Positions 1 to 7,507 of a stretch of DNA of 64,000 nucleotides are shown here, piece by piece; position 1 is the first letter of the stretch; each line of letters opens with the position of its first letter. Source of the stretch: PALSA-505 sp036501145 (GTDB taxonomy: Bacteria; Actinomycetota; Actinomycetes; Streptosporangiales; Streptosporangiaceae). The notes under the pieces were generated by a model that worked only from the letters and a program-made list of their open reading frames with translations, had not been told where the DNA came from and made no database searches. The stretch is taken from positions 35,296 through 99,295 of the forward strand of contig DASYAV010000102.1 of NCBI GenBank assembly GCA_036501145.1, given 5' to 3'. The position numbers and the translations under genes are program-made.

Positions 1-163
1 TGATCCGGACCGGAGCCGGGCACTTGGCCAGCGTGTAGAGCACGTCGTACTCCCGCATGGACAGCTCGTCCCAGATGCCCCCGGCGGCGAACTGCTTCAT
101 CAGCGCGGCGTGCGCGGCCAGCAGCGCCTCCCACGCGTCGTTGGCCAGCACCCGCGATGTCAC
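1..163 (-). CDS. MarR-family transcriptional regulator (3' end outside window)
   Basis: Only the first 54 codons lie in the window and the gene runs off the left edge. The reading begins VTSRVLANDAWEALL and continues to MREYDVLYTLAKCP. A leading amphipathic helix followed by an (L/M)REYDVLYTLA stretch is typical of the MarR dimerisation helix and first winged-helix segment. The GTG start overlaps the TGA stop of the upstream flavin monooxygenase gene (GTGA, 160-163), so the two are translationally coupled. A perfect inverted repeat in front of that monooxygenase (1356-1375) is the obvious autoregulatory operator. The family assignment is made from an N-terminal fragment only. Confidence 0.7.
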   Translation of the reverse strand, partial: MTSRVLANDAWEALLAAHAALMKQFAAGGIWDELSMREYDVLYTLAKCPAPVRI

Positions 164-1335
164 GAGGCCTCGGCTCGCGCGCCGGTGTCGGTGTACGGGG
201 ACCCGAGGGTCAGGTTGTCGCCGCGGTTGGCGTTCGGCCGCGGCTGGCGCGGAGCCTGGTCGCCGTACTTCGCCCGGACCAGGCTGGCGTGGCTGGGCGC
301 GTCCGGCGTCTGCGGGTCCTGCCGGTCGCCGATCTCCTTGCGCAGCACCGGCACGACCTCCTCGCCCAGCAGGTCAAGCTGGCCGAGCACGGTCTTCAGC
401 GGCAGCCCGGCGTGGTCCATCAGGAACAGCTGGCGCTGGTAGTCGCCGAAGTGCTCGCGGAAGGTCAGCGTCTTGTCGATGACTTCGGCCGGGCTGCCCA
501 CCGACAGCGGGGTCATCTCCATGAAGTCCTCCATGGACGGGCCGTGCCCGTAGACCGGCGCCTCGTTGAAGTAGGGCCGGAACTCGCGCTTCGCGTCCTG
601 GGAGTTCCTGGCTATGTAGGCCTGGCCACCCAGCCCGACGATCGCCTGCTGCTCGGTGCCGTGGCCGTAGTGCGCGTACCGCTGCCGGTAGAACTTGATC
701 AGCCGCATGTAGTGCTCTTTGGGCCAGAAGATGTTGTTGGCGAAGAAGCCGTCGCCGTAGTAAGCGGCCTGCTCGGCGATCTCCGGGCTGCGGATCGAGC
801 CGTGCCAGACGAACGGCGGCACGTCGTCGAGCGCGCGCGGGATCGAGGTGAACCCCTGCAGCGGGGTGCGGTATTTGCCCTGCCAGTCCAGCACGTCCTC
901 GCGCCACAGCCGGTGCAGCAGGTTGTAGTTCTCCAGCGCCAGCGGCAGCCCCTGCGCGATGTCCTGGCCGAACCACGGGTAGACCGGCGCCGTGTTGCCA
1001 CGCCCGAGCATCAGGTCCATCCGGCCCTTGGACAGGTGCTGCAGCATCGCGTACTCCTCAGCGATGCGCACCGGGTCGTTGGTGGTGATCAGCGTGGTCG
1101 CGGTGCTCACGATCAGCCGCTTGGTGGTCGCCGCGATGTAGGCCAGCAGCGTGGCCGGCGCGGAGGAGAAGAACGGCGGGTTGTGGTGCTCGCCGATCGC
1201 GAACACGTCGAGCCCGACTTCCTCGGTCTTCCGCGCGATCGCCACGACCGCGTCGATCCGCTCCGCCTCGCTCGGCGTCTCGCCGGAGACCGGGTCCCGG
1301 GTGATGTCGCTGACCGAGAAGATCCCGAACTGCAT
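160..1335 (-). CDS. LLM-class flavin-dependent oxidoreductase (luciferase-like monooxygenase)
   Basis: A 391-residue protein with the bacterial-luciferase TIM barrel. It starts MQFGIFSVSDI and shows the family motifs GLDVFAIGEHHNPPFF near the N-terminus, LIVSTATTLITTNDPVRIAEEYAMLQHLSKGRMDLMLGRG split over the FMNH2-binding region, and a C-terminal SVGSPAEVIDKTL segment. Such proteins use reduced FMN or F420 to oxidise organic substrates; the substrate cannot be read from sequence. I chose the ATG at 1335 because GGAAGG lies just upstream in the mRNA. An upstream in-frame ATG at 1371 would lie inside the palindromic operator. It is the first gene of an operon with the MarR regulator, which overlaps its stop by 4 bp. 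The C-terminal 45 residues are low-complexity. Confidence 0.88.
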   Translation of the reverse strand: MQFGIFSVSDITRDPVSGETPSEAERIDAVVAIARKTEEVGLDVFAIGEHHNPPFFSSAPATLLAYIAATTKRLIVSTATTLITTNDPVRIAEEYAMLQHLSKGRMDLMLGRGNTAPVYPWFGQDIAQGLPLALENYNLLHRLWREDVLDWQGKYRTPLQGFTSIPRALDDVPPFVWHGSIRSPEIAEQAAYYGDGFFANNIFWPKEHYMRLIKFYRQRYAHYGHGTEQQAIVGLGGQAYIARNSQDAKREFRPYFNEAPVYGHGPSMEDFMEMTPLSVGSPAEVIDKTLTFREHFGDYQRQLFLMDHAGLPLKTVLGQLDLLGEEVVPVLRKEIGDRQDPQTPDAPSHASLVRAKYGDQAPRQPRPNANRGDNLTLGSPYTDTGARAEAS

Positions 1336-1355
1336 GTCTTGCCCTTCCGCCAAAC

Positions 1356-1375
1356 TTATATGCAAACGCATATAA
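1356..1375. promoter_or_regulatory. Perfect palindromic operator (MarR-type)
   Basis: The sequence TTATATGC-AAAC-GCATATAA is an 8-bp perfect inverted repeat in an otherwise GC-rich background. It ends 21 bp upstream of the monooxygenase start. Size and symmetry fit a MarR dimer site, and the MarR gene is in the operon it would control. Confidence 0.75.
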
Positions 1376-1426
1376 ATGAACGACGGTGCCAGGCAGACTA
1401 TTCCGCCAGCCTCCGGCCGGCGGTCC

Positions 1427-2383
1427 TTACAGGGACTGCAGGAAGTCGATCAGGCCGGGGAAGTAGTGCGCGGGGTCGTCGAACTGCGACAGGTGGCTGC
1501 CGTCGGGGCACTGCAGGTAGCGGCCCTGGGGCAGCTGCCCGGCCATCCAGCGCATGTGCCCGGGATCCATGGTGTCGTGCGTGGCCCCGATGACCAGCGC
1601 GGGCACGTCGATGTCCGTGAGGTCCGCCGACCGGTCCCAGTCCTCGAGCGAGCCGCTCAGGCCGAGCTCGCTCGGCCCCTGCATCGGCACGTAGATGGCC
1701 GGGTTGATGTGCTGCACCGCCCGGATCACCGGGTCGGGCCAGTCCGCGAACGGGATCCGGCACACGTGGTGCACGTAGTGGTGCTCGATCAGCAGCTGCT
1801 CATACCGCGGGTCGGTGGTCTTCCCGGCCGCCTCCATCTGCTTGATCTCGGCCAGCACGGCCTGGTCCATCGACGGCATGAGCACGTCGCGTGCGTAGGC
1901 GTTGTACAGCGGGCAGCTGGACATCATGTTGGAGATCACCAGCGCCTTGAGCTGCCGCTGGTGATGGACCGCGTACTCCATGGCCAGCAGCCCGCCCCAG
2001 GACTGGCCCATCAGCACGAAGTTGTCCGGGCCGAGCCCGAGCGCCCGGCGGACCTGCTCGACCTCGTCGACGAACCGGCCCAGATCCCACAGCGCGGGGT
2101 CCTCGGGCTGGTCGCTGCGCAGCGAGCCGAGCTGGTCGTAGTAGTAGTACTCGATGCCCGCGCGCGGGAGCCAGGTGTCGAAGCACTCGAAGCCCTCGCC
2201 GGTGGAGCCCGGGCCGCCGTGCAGCAGCAGCACCTTCAGCCGCGGGTTGCTGCCCACGCGTTTCGTCCACACCCGGAATTCGCCGCCGGGGGTGCTGACC
2301 GGGATCATCCGTGCCCCGCCGGACAGTACATCGCGCGGATCCCAGGTGGTGGTGTTGTAGTACGACGCGGGTGGCTGGCTCAT
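1427..2383 (-). CDS. Proline iminopeptidase-like alpha/beta hydrolase (peptidase S33)
   Basis: A 318-residue cytoplasmic enzyme without signal peptide. The HGGPGSTG oxyanion-hole motif, the nucleophile elbow GQSWGG, an acidic residue in ATHDTMDP and the catalytic His in DGSHLSQFDD are all present and in order. HGGPG plus GQSWGG is diagnostic of the S33 prolyl/aminopeptidase group (proline iminopeptidase, tricorn-interacting F1, L-amino-acid amidases), which release N-terminal residues from small peptides or amides. It is on the same strand as the flavin monooxygenase but about 50 bp upstream of the palindromic operator, so it probably has its own promoter. The exact peptide or amide substrate is open. 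Confidence 0.88.
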   Translation of the reverse strand: MSQPPASYYNTTTWDPRDVLSGGARMIPVSTPGGEFRVWTKRVGSNPRLKVLLLHGGPGSTGEGFECFDTWLPRAGIEYYYYDQLGSLRSDQPEDPALWDLGRFVDEVEQVRRALGLGPDNFVLMGQSWGGLLAMEYAVHHQRQLKALVISNMMSSCPLYNAYARDVLMPSMDQAVLAEIKQMEAAGKTTDPRYEQLLIEHHYVHHVCRIPFADWPDPVIRAVQHINPAIYVPMQGPSELGLSGSLEDWDRSADLTDIDVPALVIGATHDTMDPGHMRWMAGQLPQGRYLQCPDGSHLSQFDDPAHYFPGLIDFLQSL

Positions 2384-2434
2384 GCCGACAACCTATTCCA
2401 CGTGCTCCGCCCGGGGCTGTGCCACCATGACGGC

Positions 2435-2749
2435 ATGATCGCTGCGTTCTCCATCACCCCGCTGGGCGGGGACGAATCGGTCGGGGCCGCGGTCGCCGAG
2501 GCGGTGCGCCTGGTCCGGCAGAGCGGCCTGCCGAACGAGACCAACGCCATGTTCACCAACGTCGAGGGCGACTGGGACGAGGTGATGAGCCTCATCAAGG
2601 CGTGCGTGGACAAGGTGAGCGAGACCGCGCCCCGGGTGAGCCTGGTCATCAAGGTGGACCACCGCCCGGGCGTAACCGGCGCACTCCAGCACAAGGTCGA
2701 GTCCATCGAACGCCACCTGGCAGCCCCGCCCAGTTCGGGCCCTCAGTAG
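2435..2749 (+). CDS. Thiamine-binding/YkoF-like protein (MTH1187 family)
   Basis: A 104-residue protein beginning MIAAFSITPLGG. The residues GGDESVGAAVAEAVRLVRQSG, TNAMFTNVEGDWDEVM and PRVSLVIKVDHR follow the ferredoxin-like fold of the UPF0045/DUF77 family. Members such as YkoF and yeast YBL001c bind thiamine or HMP and form tetramers. An upstream ATG eight bases earlier is out of frame. It is divergent from the S33 peptidase with an intergenic region of about 50 bp. A role in thiamine sensing or delivery is family inference; nothing nearby is a thiamine gene. Confidence 0.8.
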   Translation: MIAAFSITPLGGDESVGAAVAEAVRLVRQSGLPNETNAMFTNVEGDWDEVMSLIKACVDKVSETAPRVSLVIKVDHRPGVTGALQHKVESIERHLAAPPSSGPQ

Positions 2750-2781
2750 TCCTTCTTCGGCATGACCTGAATGGCGAAAGT

Positions 2782-2827
2782 GGTACCGAACATTGGTACC
2801 ACATTTATGGTACCATGGTCCGGTACC
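2782..2827. promoter_or_regulatory. Four-box GGTACC operator of the yefM-yoeB pair
   Basis: GGTACC occurs at 2782, 2795, 2809 and 2822, spaced 13, 14 and 13 bp. The boxes end about 18 bp before the antitoxin start. Known YefM operators are paired palindromes with a TGTACA core; here four palindromic boxes are present, which would allow cooperative binding of more than one YefM dimer or YefM-YoeB complex. Confidence 0.75.
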
Positions 2828-2845
2828 AGAGGTGAGGGAGATCTC

Positions 2846-3127
2846 ATGGCTATCACCGCAAGCGAAGCGCGTAAGAGGCTCTTCCCGCTGATCAAGCAGG
2901 TGAACGACGACCGGGCTCCGGTCGAGATCATCTCCAATCATGGGCGCGCTTATCTCGTCGCGGCCGAGGACTACGAGTCCATGGAAGAAACGGACTACTT
3001 GCTGCGCTCGCCTGCGAACGCGGCCCGTCTCACAGCTGCGGCCGACGAGGTGCGCCGGGGGCGGACACTGATCACGAAGTCCATGGCAGAGCTGGAAACC
3101 ATAGCCAGCGAGGACGGACAGGCTTGA
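2846..3127 (+). CDS. yefM: YefM/Phd-family antitoxin
   Basis: A 93-residue protein. The N-terminus MAITASEARKRLFPLIKQVND is the Phd/YefM DNA-binding fold, followed by APVEIISNHGRAYLVAAEDYESMEET. The C-terminal helix should wrap the toxin. I chose the ATG at 2846, preceded by GGTGAGGGAGAT; a longer reading from 2771 would run through the operator boxes. It overlaps the toxin start by four bases (TTGA at 3124-3127), the usual antitoxin-first arrangement, and it should repress the operon through the GGTACC boxes. Confidence 0.93.
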   Translation: MAITASEARKRLFPLIKQVNDDRAPVEIISNHGRAYLVAAEDYESMEETDYLLRSPANAARLTAAADEVRRGRTLITKSMAELETIASEDGQA

Positions 3128-3387
3128 GGAGCATCGTCTTCCACCCCCAGGGGTGGGAGGACTTCACCTACTGGGCCATGGCTGACAAGAAGATGCTGCG
3201 CCGGCTGGTCAGGCTGATCGAGGAAGCACGGCGAACCCCATTCGAAGGGACCGGGAAACCAGAGCCCTTGCGCCGCAACCTCTCCGGCTTCTGGTCCCGA
3301 CGGATCGATGACGAGCACCGCCTGGTCTACGGCGCGACCGACACCGAGTTGATCATCATTCAGGCCCGTTACCACTACGATGGCTGA
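3124..3387 (+). CDS. yoeB: YoeB-family mRNA interferase toxin
   Basis: An 87-residue protein of the RelE/YoeB fold, starting with TTG overlapping the antitoxin stop. The active-site pattern is intact: the Glu of TPFEGTGKPEPL, the Arg pair of FWSRRID, and the terminal RYHYDG supplying His and Tyr. YoeB enters the ribosomal A site and cleaves mRNA behind the start codon when YefM is degraded. A 161-bp segment (3227-3387, the C-terminal 53 codons plus stop) is duplicated at 5153-5313 with seven differences. Confidence 0.94.
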   Translation: MRSIVFHPQGWEDFTYWAMADKKMLRRLVRLIEEARRTPFEGTGKPEPLRRNLSGFWSRRIDDEHRLVYGATDTELIIIQARYHYDG

Positions 3388-3406
3388 TCGCCATGGGCTC
3401 ACCCCA

Positions 3407-4106
3407 TCACACCGGCCCGTCCCCGGGCAGTGCGTCCGCGACGCGTTCGCTGAGCAGCAGTGCAGCGACGGCATCCGGCGCCTCATGCATTGCGTCGTGG
3501 CCGGTGGGGAGGTCGTGGACGTGCCACTCGGGATCAGATTCGAGTCGGGTGCGGAGTTCTGCGAAAGGTGTGCCGTCCCATCCGGAGCAGTAGATGAACT
3601 CGCGGCAAGGGATCTGGGCCACGGCGCCAGTGAGGTGGATCGCCTGCAGGAACGAGGCAAGGGGATGCGGGCGGGTGCGGGGATCGAGGCCGTCGGGCGG
3701 GTTGACGGCGTAGCCGCTGCGGTGGCACCGGTGGCGAACGCCTGCCGGTAGCGCTCGGTGGTTGAAGACCAGCACGACTCGCCGTCGCGCGGGACGTAGG
3801 CGTCAAGATGAACCAGTCGTGAGACCCGGCCGCGGGCGCGGTCGGCGGCCGCCGCGATCACCATCCCGCCGTAGCTGTGCCCGACCAGCGTCGCGCTGGT
3901 GATGTGGGCGCGATCGAGGAGCCGCAGCACGTCGCGGCGTGGGTGTCAAGGTTGGCGGTCGCGACCGCCGCGTTGTCGTCGTCTGGCCGTAGACCGGTCA
4001 AGGTCAGGGCATGAACGGCGTGACCGGCCCGCTGGAGCAGCGGAGTCACCGCCTCGAACGACCAGGAGCCGTGCCAGCCGCCGGGCACGAGAACGAACGT
4101 CGCCAT
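3407..4106 (-). pseudogene. Frameshifted alpha/beta hydrolase (salicylate esterase-like)
   Basis: Three consecutive minus-strand frames together spell one hydrolase. The first part is MATFVLVPGGWHGSWSFE to NLDTH. The second carries LLDRAHITSATLVGHSYGGMVI with the nucleophile elbow GHSYGG. The third runs SGYAVNPPDGLDP to HDLPTGHDAMHEAPDAVA with the catalytic His. Breaks fall near 3936 and near 3730, each equivalent to a one-base change. The intact family (EstC/methyl-salicylate-esterase-like, about 230 residues) would match the combined length. Divergently paired with the AraC regulator at 4222, which may once have controlled it. Confidence 0.8.
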
Positions 4107-4221
4107 GCGCTTGTCTTCCTTTCAAGCCGGGGGTTCGGGCTCTGCGTGATCGAAGACCACTCCGCACGGAATCAATGTCACCCGGCTTAGCTGTGGCTGG
4201 CAACCGATAGAATGCCAAGTG

Positions 4222-5055
4222 ATGCCTGTTCCCCGCCAACCTCGCCAAAACGGCGTGACCTCACGCATCTGGCCGTCCGGCGGGCGGCATCTGTGGCCAT
4301 CGGGGGAAACAAGCCCGCTGCAGTCTCACGCGCGAGGACACCTGGTGTACGCCGCGCGGGGCATTCTGGCAGTTCACACCGAGCGCGGAACCTCGATCGT
4401 TCCCGCCGACCGGATCGCCTGGACTCCCGCCGGGTTCACGCACTACCACCGGGCCCACGGCGACACCGACATGCGCATCGTCTTTCTCCCGCCATCTCTC
4501 GCCAGGCTCGTACCAGATCACCCCGCGGTGTTCCTGGCCTCCGGCCTCGCCCGCGAGGTCCTGCGCGCCCTGACCGGTCCCCGGAACTACGACGCGGCCG
4601 TGCCCGGCTACAGCCGCTCCGCGCGCTCTCGCCTCCGCCGCGTCCTCATCGATGAACTTCACGAAGCACACGAACAGCCGCTGCAGCTGCCGGAACCACA
4701 AGACGACCGGCTGCGGGCGCTGGCCCGGACGCTGCATGAGAACCCCGCAGACAACACGTCACTGGCCGAACACGGGAGGACGATCGGAGCCAGCGCCCGC
4801 ACGCTCAGCCGGCTGTTCCACAACGAACTCGGCATGACTTTCTATGAGTGGCGGACGCAGCTGCGCATTTACCACGCGCTTGTTCTGCTCGCCGGCGGCT
4901 GCGATACCACCCAGACCGCCTACGCCTGCGGATGGGCCAGCCCCAGCAGCTTCATCGCCGCGTTCACCGGCATCCTCGAAACGACCCCAGGCCGCTACCG
5001 GACCAGCCGCCAGAACGCCGCCCGCGCCGTTTCGGTCGCATCTATTACTTATTGA
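4222..5055 (+). CDS. AraC-family transcriptional regulator with N-terminal cupin
   Basis: A 277-residue protein. Residues 1-140 form an AraC-ligand/cupin domain (HARGHLVYAARGILAV, WTPAGFTHYH), and the last about 90 residues hold two helix-turn-helix motifs with ARTLSRLFHNELGMTF and the second recognition region YACGWASPSSFIAAFTG. The start could be the GTG at 4219 or the ATG at 4222. It is divergent from the broken hydrolase, the usual layout for an activator of that gene. Its stop codon TGA lies inside the -35 element of the promoter-like repeat at 5041-5091. Confidence 0.85.
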   Translation: MPVPRQPRQNGVTSRIWPSGGRHLWPSGETSPLQSHARGHLVYAARGILAVHTERGTSIVPADRIAWTPAGFTHYHRAHGDTDMRIVFLPPSLARLVPDHPAVFLASGLAREVLRALTGPRNYDAAVPGYSRSARSRLRRVLIDELHEAHEQPLQLPEPQDDRLRALARTLHENPADNTSLAEHGRTIGASARTLSRLFHNELGMTFYEWRTQLRIYHALVLLAGGCDTTQTAYACGWASPSSFIAAFTGILETTPGRYRTSRQNAARAVSVASITY

Positions 5056-5091
5056 CTCCTCTGCGAGGCAGATGTAACGTTTCGCACACTC
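5041..5091 (+). repeat. Copy 1 of a 51-bp promoter-like repeat
   Basis: Aligns without gaps to 7411-7461, 43 of 51 positions identical. Both contain TTGACT (5052), a 17-bp spacer and TAACGT (5075), followed by the shared block TGTAACGTTTC(g/a)CACACTC. Copy 2 is the promoter region of the APC permease operon. Copy 1 stands in front of the truncated yoeB copy. Confidence 0.7.
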
Positions 5092-5103
5092 TAGAGCCTC
5101 TAC

Positions 5104-5313
5104 TTGCTTGGCCGGATAGACACCCGACGGCTGGGAGGCGGCAGATGGCGGACACGGCGAACTCCATTCGAGGGGACCGGGAAACCAGAGCCCTTGCGCC
5201 GCAACCTCTCCGGCTTCTGGTCCCGGCGGATCGATGACGAGCACCGCCTGGTCTACGGCGCGACCGATGCGGAGTTGATCATCATTCAGGCCCGTTACCA
5301 CTACGACGGCTGA
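5104..5313 (+). pseudogene. Truncated yoeB copy
   Basis: Positions 5153-5313 match 3227-3387 of yoeB at 154 of 161 bases with no indel. The frame stays open from a TTG at 5104, giving 16 unrelated residues and then RRTPFEGTGKPEPL through RYHYDG. All three active-site positions (Glu, Arg, His/Tyr) survive, but the N-terminal 34 residues that build the first helices are gone and no antitoxin gene accompanies it. Probably inactive, though a catalytic-half peptide could be made from the promoter-like repeat just upstream. Confidence 0.8.
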
Positions 5314-5320
5314 CGCCGGG

Positions 5321-5716
5321 TCAGCTGGCCTGCCCCGGATCCAGCCTGGTCCGTTCGTCCTCGCTGAACGGCACTGGCTTGTGCGCGGCCGCGTCCCATT
5401 TCACCGTGACCACGCGCGCCTGCGCGGCCACCTCGCCGGCCGCGGTGCGGATCGTCTCCCGGGTGGTCAGGCTGGTGGTGCCGAGCCGTTCCACCTCGAC
5501 CCGCACGGTCACCTCCCGGTCGGTGTAGCGGACCTCGGCGAGCAGGTCGATCTCGATCCTGGCCACCACGTAGTGCGGGTCGCTGCCCAGGGCGTGCACG
5601 TAGAACGCGTCCCGCCCCTCCTCCAGGTAGGTCAGGAACACCGCATGGTTGACGTGCTGCAACGCGTCCACATCCCGCCACCGGACGGGGGCCGCATGCT
5701 CGAAGGAGGTAGGCAT
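5321..5716 (-). CDS. Acyl-CoA thioesterase (4HBT hot-dog fold)
   Basis: A 131-residue single hot-dog domain: RWRDVDALQHVNHAVFLTYLEEGRDAF carries the YbgC/4HBT signature with the catalytic Asp and HVNH. Proteins of this type hydrolyse short or aromatic acyl-CoAs in the cytoplasm. A strong Shine-Dalgarno sequence (GAAGGAGG read on the minus strand, 5702-5709) lies upstream only on the opposite reading, so the ATG at 5716 rests on domain completeness. It stands alone between two pseudogenes. Confidence 0.85.
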   Translation of the reverse strand: MPTSFEHAAPVRWRDVDALQHVNHAVFLTYLEEGRDAFYVHALGSDPHYVVARIEIDLLAEVRYTDREVTVRVEVERLGTTSLTTRETIRTAAGEVAAQARVVTVKWDAAAHKPVPFSEDERTRLDPGQAS

Positions 5717-5728
5717 GCGCTCACCCCA

Positions 5729-6195
5729 TCACACGGCGGGCATCAGGGTGATGATCTCGTAGTAGTGCCAGTGCTTCGGCCCATCGAAGGAATCGCGGTC
5801 TTCCTCGGTCTCTTCGAGGTATTCGATGTCCAGCCCGGCCAGCAGGGCGAGCAGGGCGTCACGGCTGAACGCTGTAGATGCAGGGTCGGCAGCCCAGTCG
5901 TCTCGATGCCCTAGCAGGTGGGCGATCCGGCCGTCTGGCCGAAGCGACGCGCGGATGGCCTGCCAGGTGCTGGGAACCGGGCCGCCGGGCAGTGCGGCAG
6001 GCTCCAGCCGCAGTAGATGAGGTCAGCCGGCGGGAGCACCAGGTTGGTGAAGTCGGCCACCAGCGTCTGCAGCCGCGGCTGGGCGGCCAGCCTCAGCCGC
6101 GTAGTAGCTGGCCCAGTCCGCCCCGTCAGCCTCAGCGCCCACCCATGCAGGGTAGGCACGGCGCGTCGCACCGGCCAGACAGGGAGGCTTCCGCG
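5729..6195 (-). pseudogene. Class I SAM methyltransferase remnant with internal deletion
   Basis: The C-terminal 60 residues are intact in one frame, from HLLGHRDDWAADPA to HYYEIITLMPAV and a TGA at 5729-5731. Upstream, another frame gives LQTLVADFTNLVLPPADLIYCGWSLPHC, the post-motif-II region. Still further upstream WASYYAAEAG, the normal N-terminus, is joined almost directly to it. The glycine-rich SAM-binding motif between them is missing, and at least one frameshift separates the pieces. Resembles the methyltransferases annotated as tellurite-resistance TehB-like. Confidence 0.75.
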
Positions 6196-6212
6196 CGCCG
6201 TCGGACGCACCG

Positions 6213-7285
6213 TCAGTCCATGCTGCTGATGCCGTAACAGTGCGTGGTAATCTCGCGCAGGTCGCTGACGGCTTCCTCGTCACCGTCATGGTCGCCGCTG
6301 CTCATGCCGACCGAAACCACCTTCAGCCTGTTGTGCGTCATGTGGTAGTGGTCGGTGAGGATCACCGGATGCGAATGCTTGTCCAGCCGGAGCAGGCCAC
6401 TTCGGGTGTGGCGGTCGGTTCTCCACAGCACGATGACCGTGCCCTCGAACGAGGTGTGCGCGAAGCACAACTCCGTCTGGTCGAAATACGCTGGAAGCCC
6501 AGCACACCGGCGGCCAGTTCGATCCCGGTGAACCGGGTGCGGGACCGGTCGAAGCGAGCGCCGGTGAAGTCCAGTGTGCTCCCGCCGTCCAGCACGATCT
6601 GCGCGCAGTCGACAGAACACTCGGTGAACTCCGCCTGCCGCAAAGACAGCCCGCCGCCGGTGAACCGGCATCCGGTGAAGCTGACCGCGCCGCCGGTGAA
6701 CCAGGCGCCGTCCAGGGATCCGCGGTCGAACGTGGCGCCGGAGAAGTCGAATCGGCAGCCGGTCCAGCCCGGCCCTGCCGTGCCGTCGAGGTGCGAGCGC
6801 AGCGCGTCCACTACGGACAGCCGGACCTGGCTTTCGGCAGGCCCGGCCGCCGCCGGATCATAGGGCAGCCGCAGGTACCGGCACAGCACGTCGATGCAGT
6901 CCTGCCGCCCGTCCGGCCATTCGTCGGCTAGCGCGGCCAGCGCCAGCACCGCCGCCACCTGCCCGGGCGGCGAGGTCCGGTCGCCGAGCCGCTGCGCGGC
7001 CAGGCTGAGCCGCTCGCGCGGCGCGCCGGCCGGATCTGACGGGCCGGGCGGGTGGGCCGCCGTCTCGCCGCTGGACGACCGTGGGCCGGGGGCCCACGCG
7101 GCCAGTGGCAGGGCCAGCGCGGCGCCGACCACGGTGCCGACCCCGATCGCCAGGACCAGCCGGTCGCCCGAGCCGCCGGCGGTGCGCAGGAACGGCAGCC
7201 CGTAACGCCAGGACAGCACGGCGCAGGCAAACGCGGCCGCCAGGTCAGCGACGACCATGATCATCCAGCGTGTCGCCCCGCGCAC
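6213..7285 (-). pseudogene. Membrane-anchored pentapeptide-repeat-like protein, frameshifted
   Basis: The GTG at 7285 follows GGGAGG at ideal spacing. Two hydrophobic segments come first (residues about 8-30 and 38-60), then a linker, a helical block containing RLSVVDALRSHLDG, and a series of FxGxxFxxxxLxG-type repeats (FSGATFDRG, FTGCRFTGG, FTGARFDRS, FTGIELAAG). At about 6490 the frame changes by one base and then continues FDQTELCFAHTSFEGTVIVLW to CYGISSMD and a stop at 6213. Joined, the product would be about 357 residues. The proteins resemble actinobacterial pentapeptide-repeat membrane proteins of unknown role. The frameshift may be a real lesion or a base-call error. Confidence 0.65.
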
Positions 7286-7410
7286 CGGCGCCTCCCTGCT
7301 GGGCACAGGCCTTCGACCCGGCGGTGCCCGGGCCCGCATCGCGAGAATACTCAGACCCCGGCCTGGCTCTTTTGGCTGGCCGGAGGGGCACCCCAACGGC
7401 GGGAGTTACA

Positions 7411-7461
7411 TCCATTACGTATTGACTCGCCTTGGGGGCAGATGTAACGTTTCACACACTC
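7411..7461 (+). promoter_or_regulatory. Promoter of the APC permease/aminotransferase operon (repeat copy 2)
   Basis: TTGACT at 7422, 17-bp spacer, TAACGT at 7445. The imperfect palindrome TGTAACGTTTCACA (7443-7456) overlaps the -10 region and is a candidate operator for the RpiR regulator encoded in the operon. Related blocks occur at 5073 and 21847. Confidence 0.65.
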
Positions 7462-7507
7462 CCGGGGCCGTGCCCCGGGTCCGGCCTCGGCAGCGAGGAG
7501 GCGGGCA

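Noticed and set aside
157..1593. 478-codon open frame on the plus strand opposite the monooxygenase
   Set aside because: It is the complement of two genes with clear motifs. High GC keeps antisense frames open, and the translation is Arg/Val/Leu/Gly low complexity without family motifs.
3397..5734. 16-bp direct repeat GCTCACCCCATCACAC at 3397 and 5719 as possible insertion footprints
   Set aside because: A repeat of this length is expected about once by chance in 64 kb of GC-biased sequence, and the segment between has no element-like gene content beyond the truncated yoeB.
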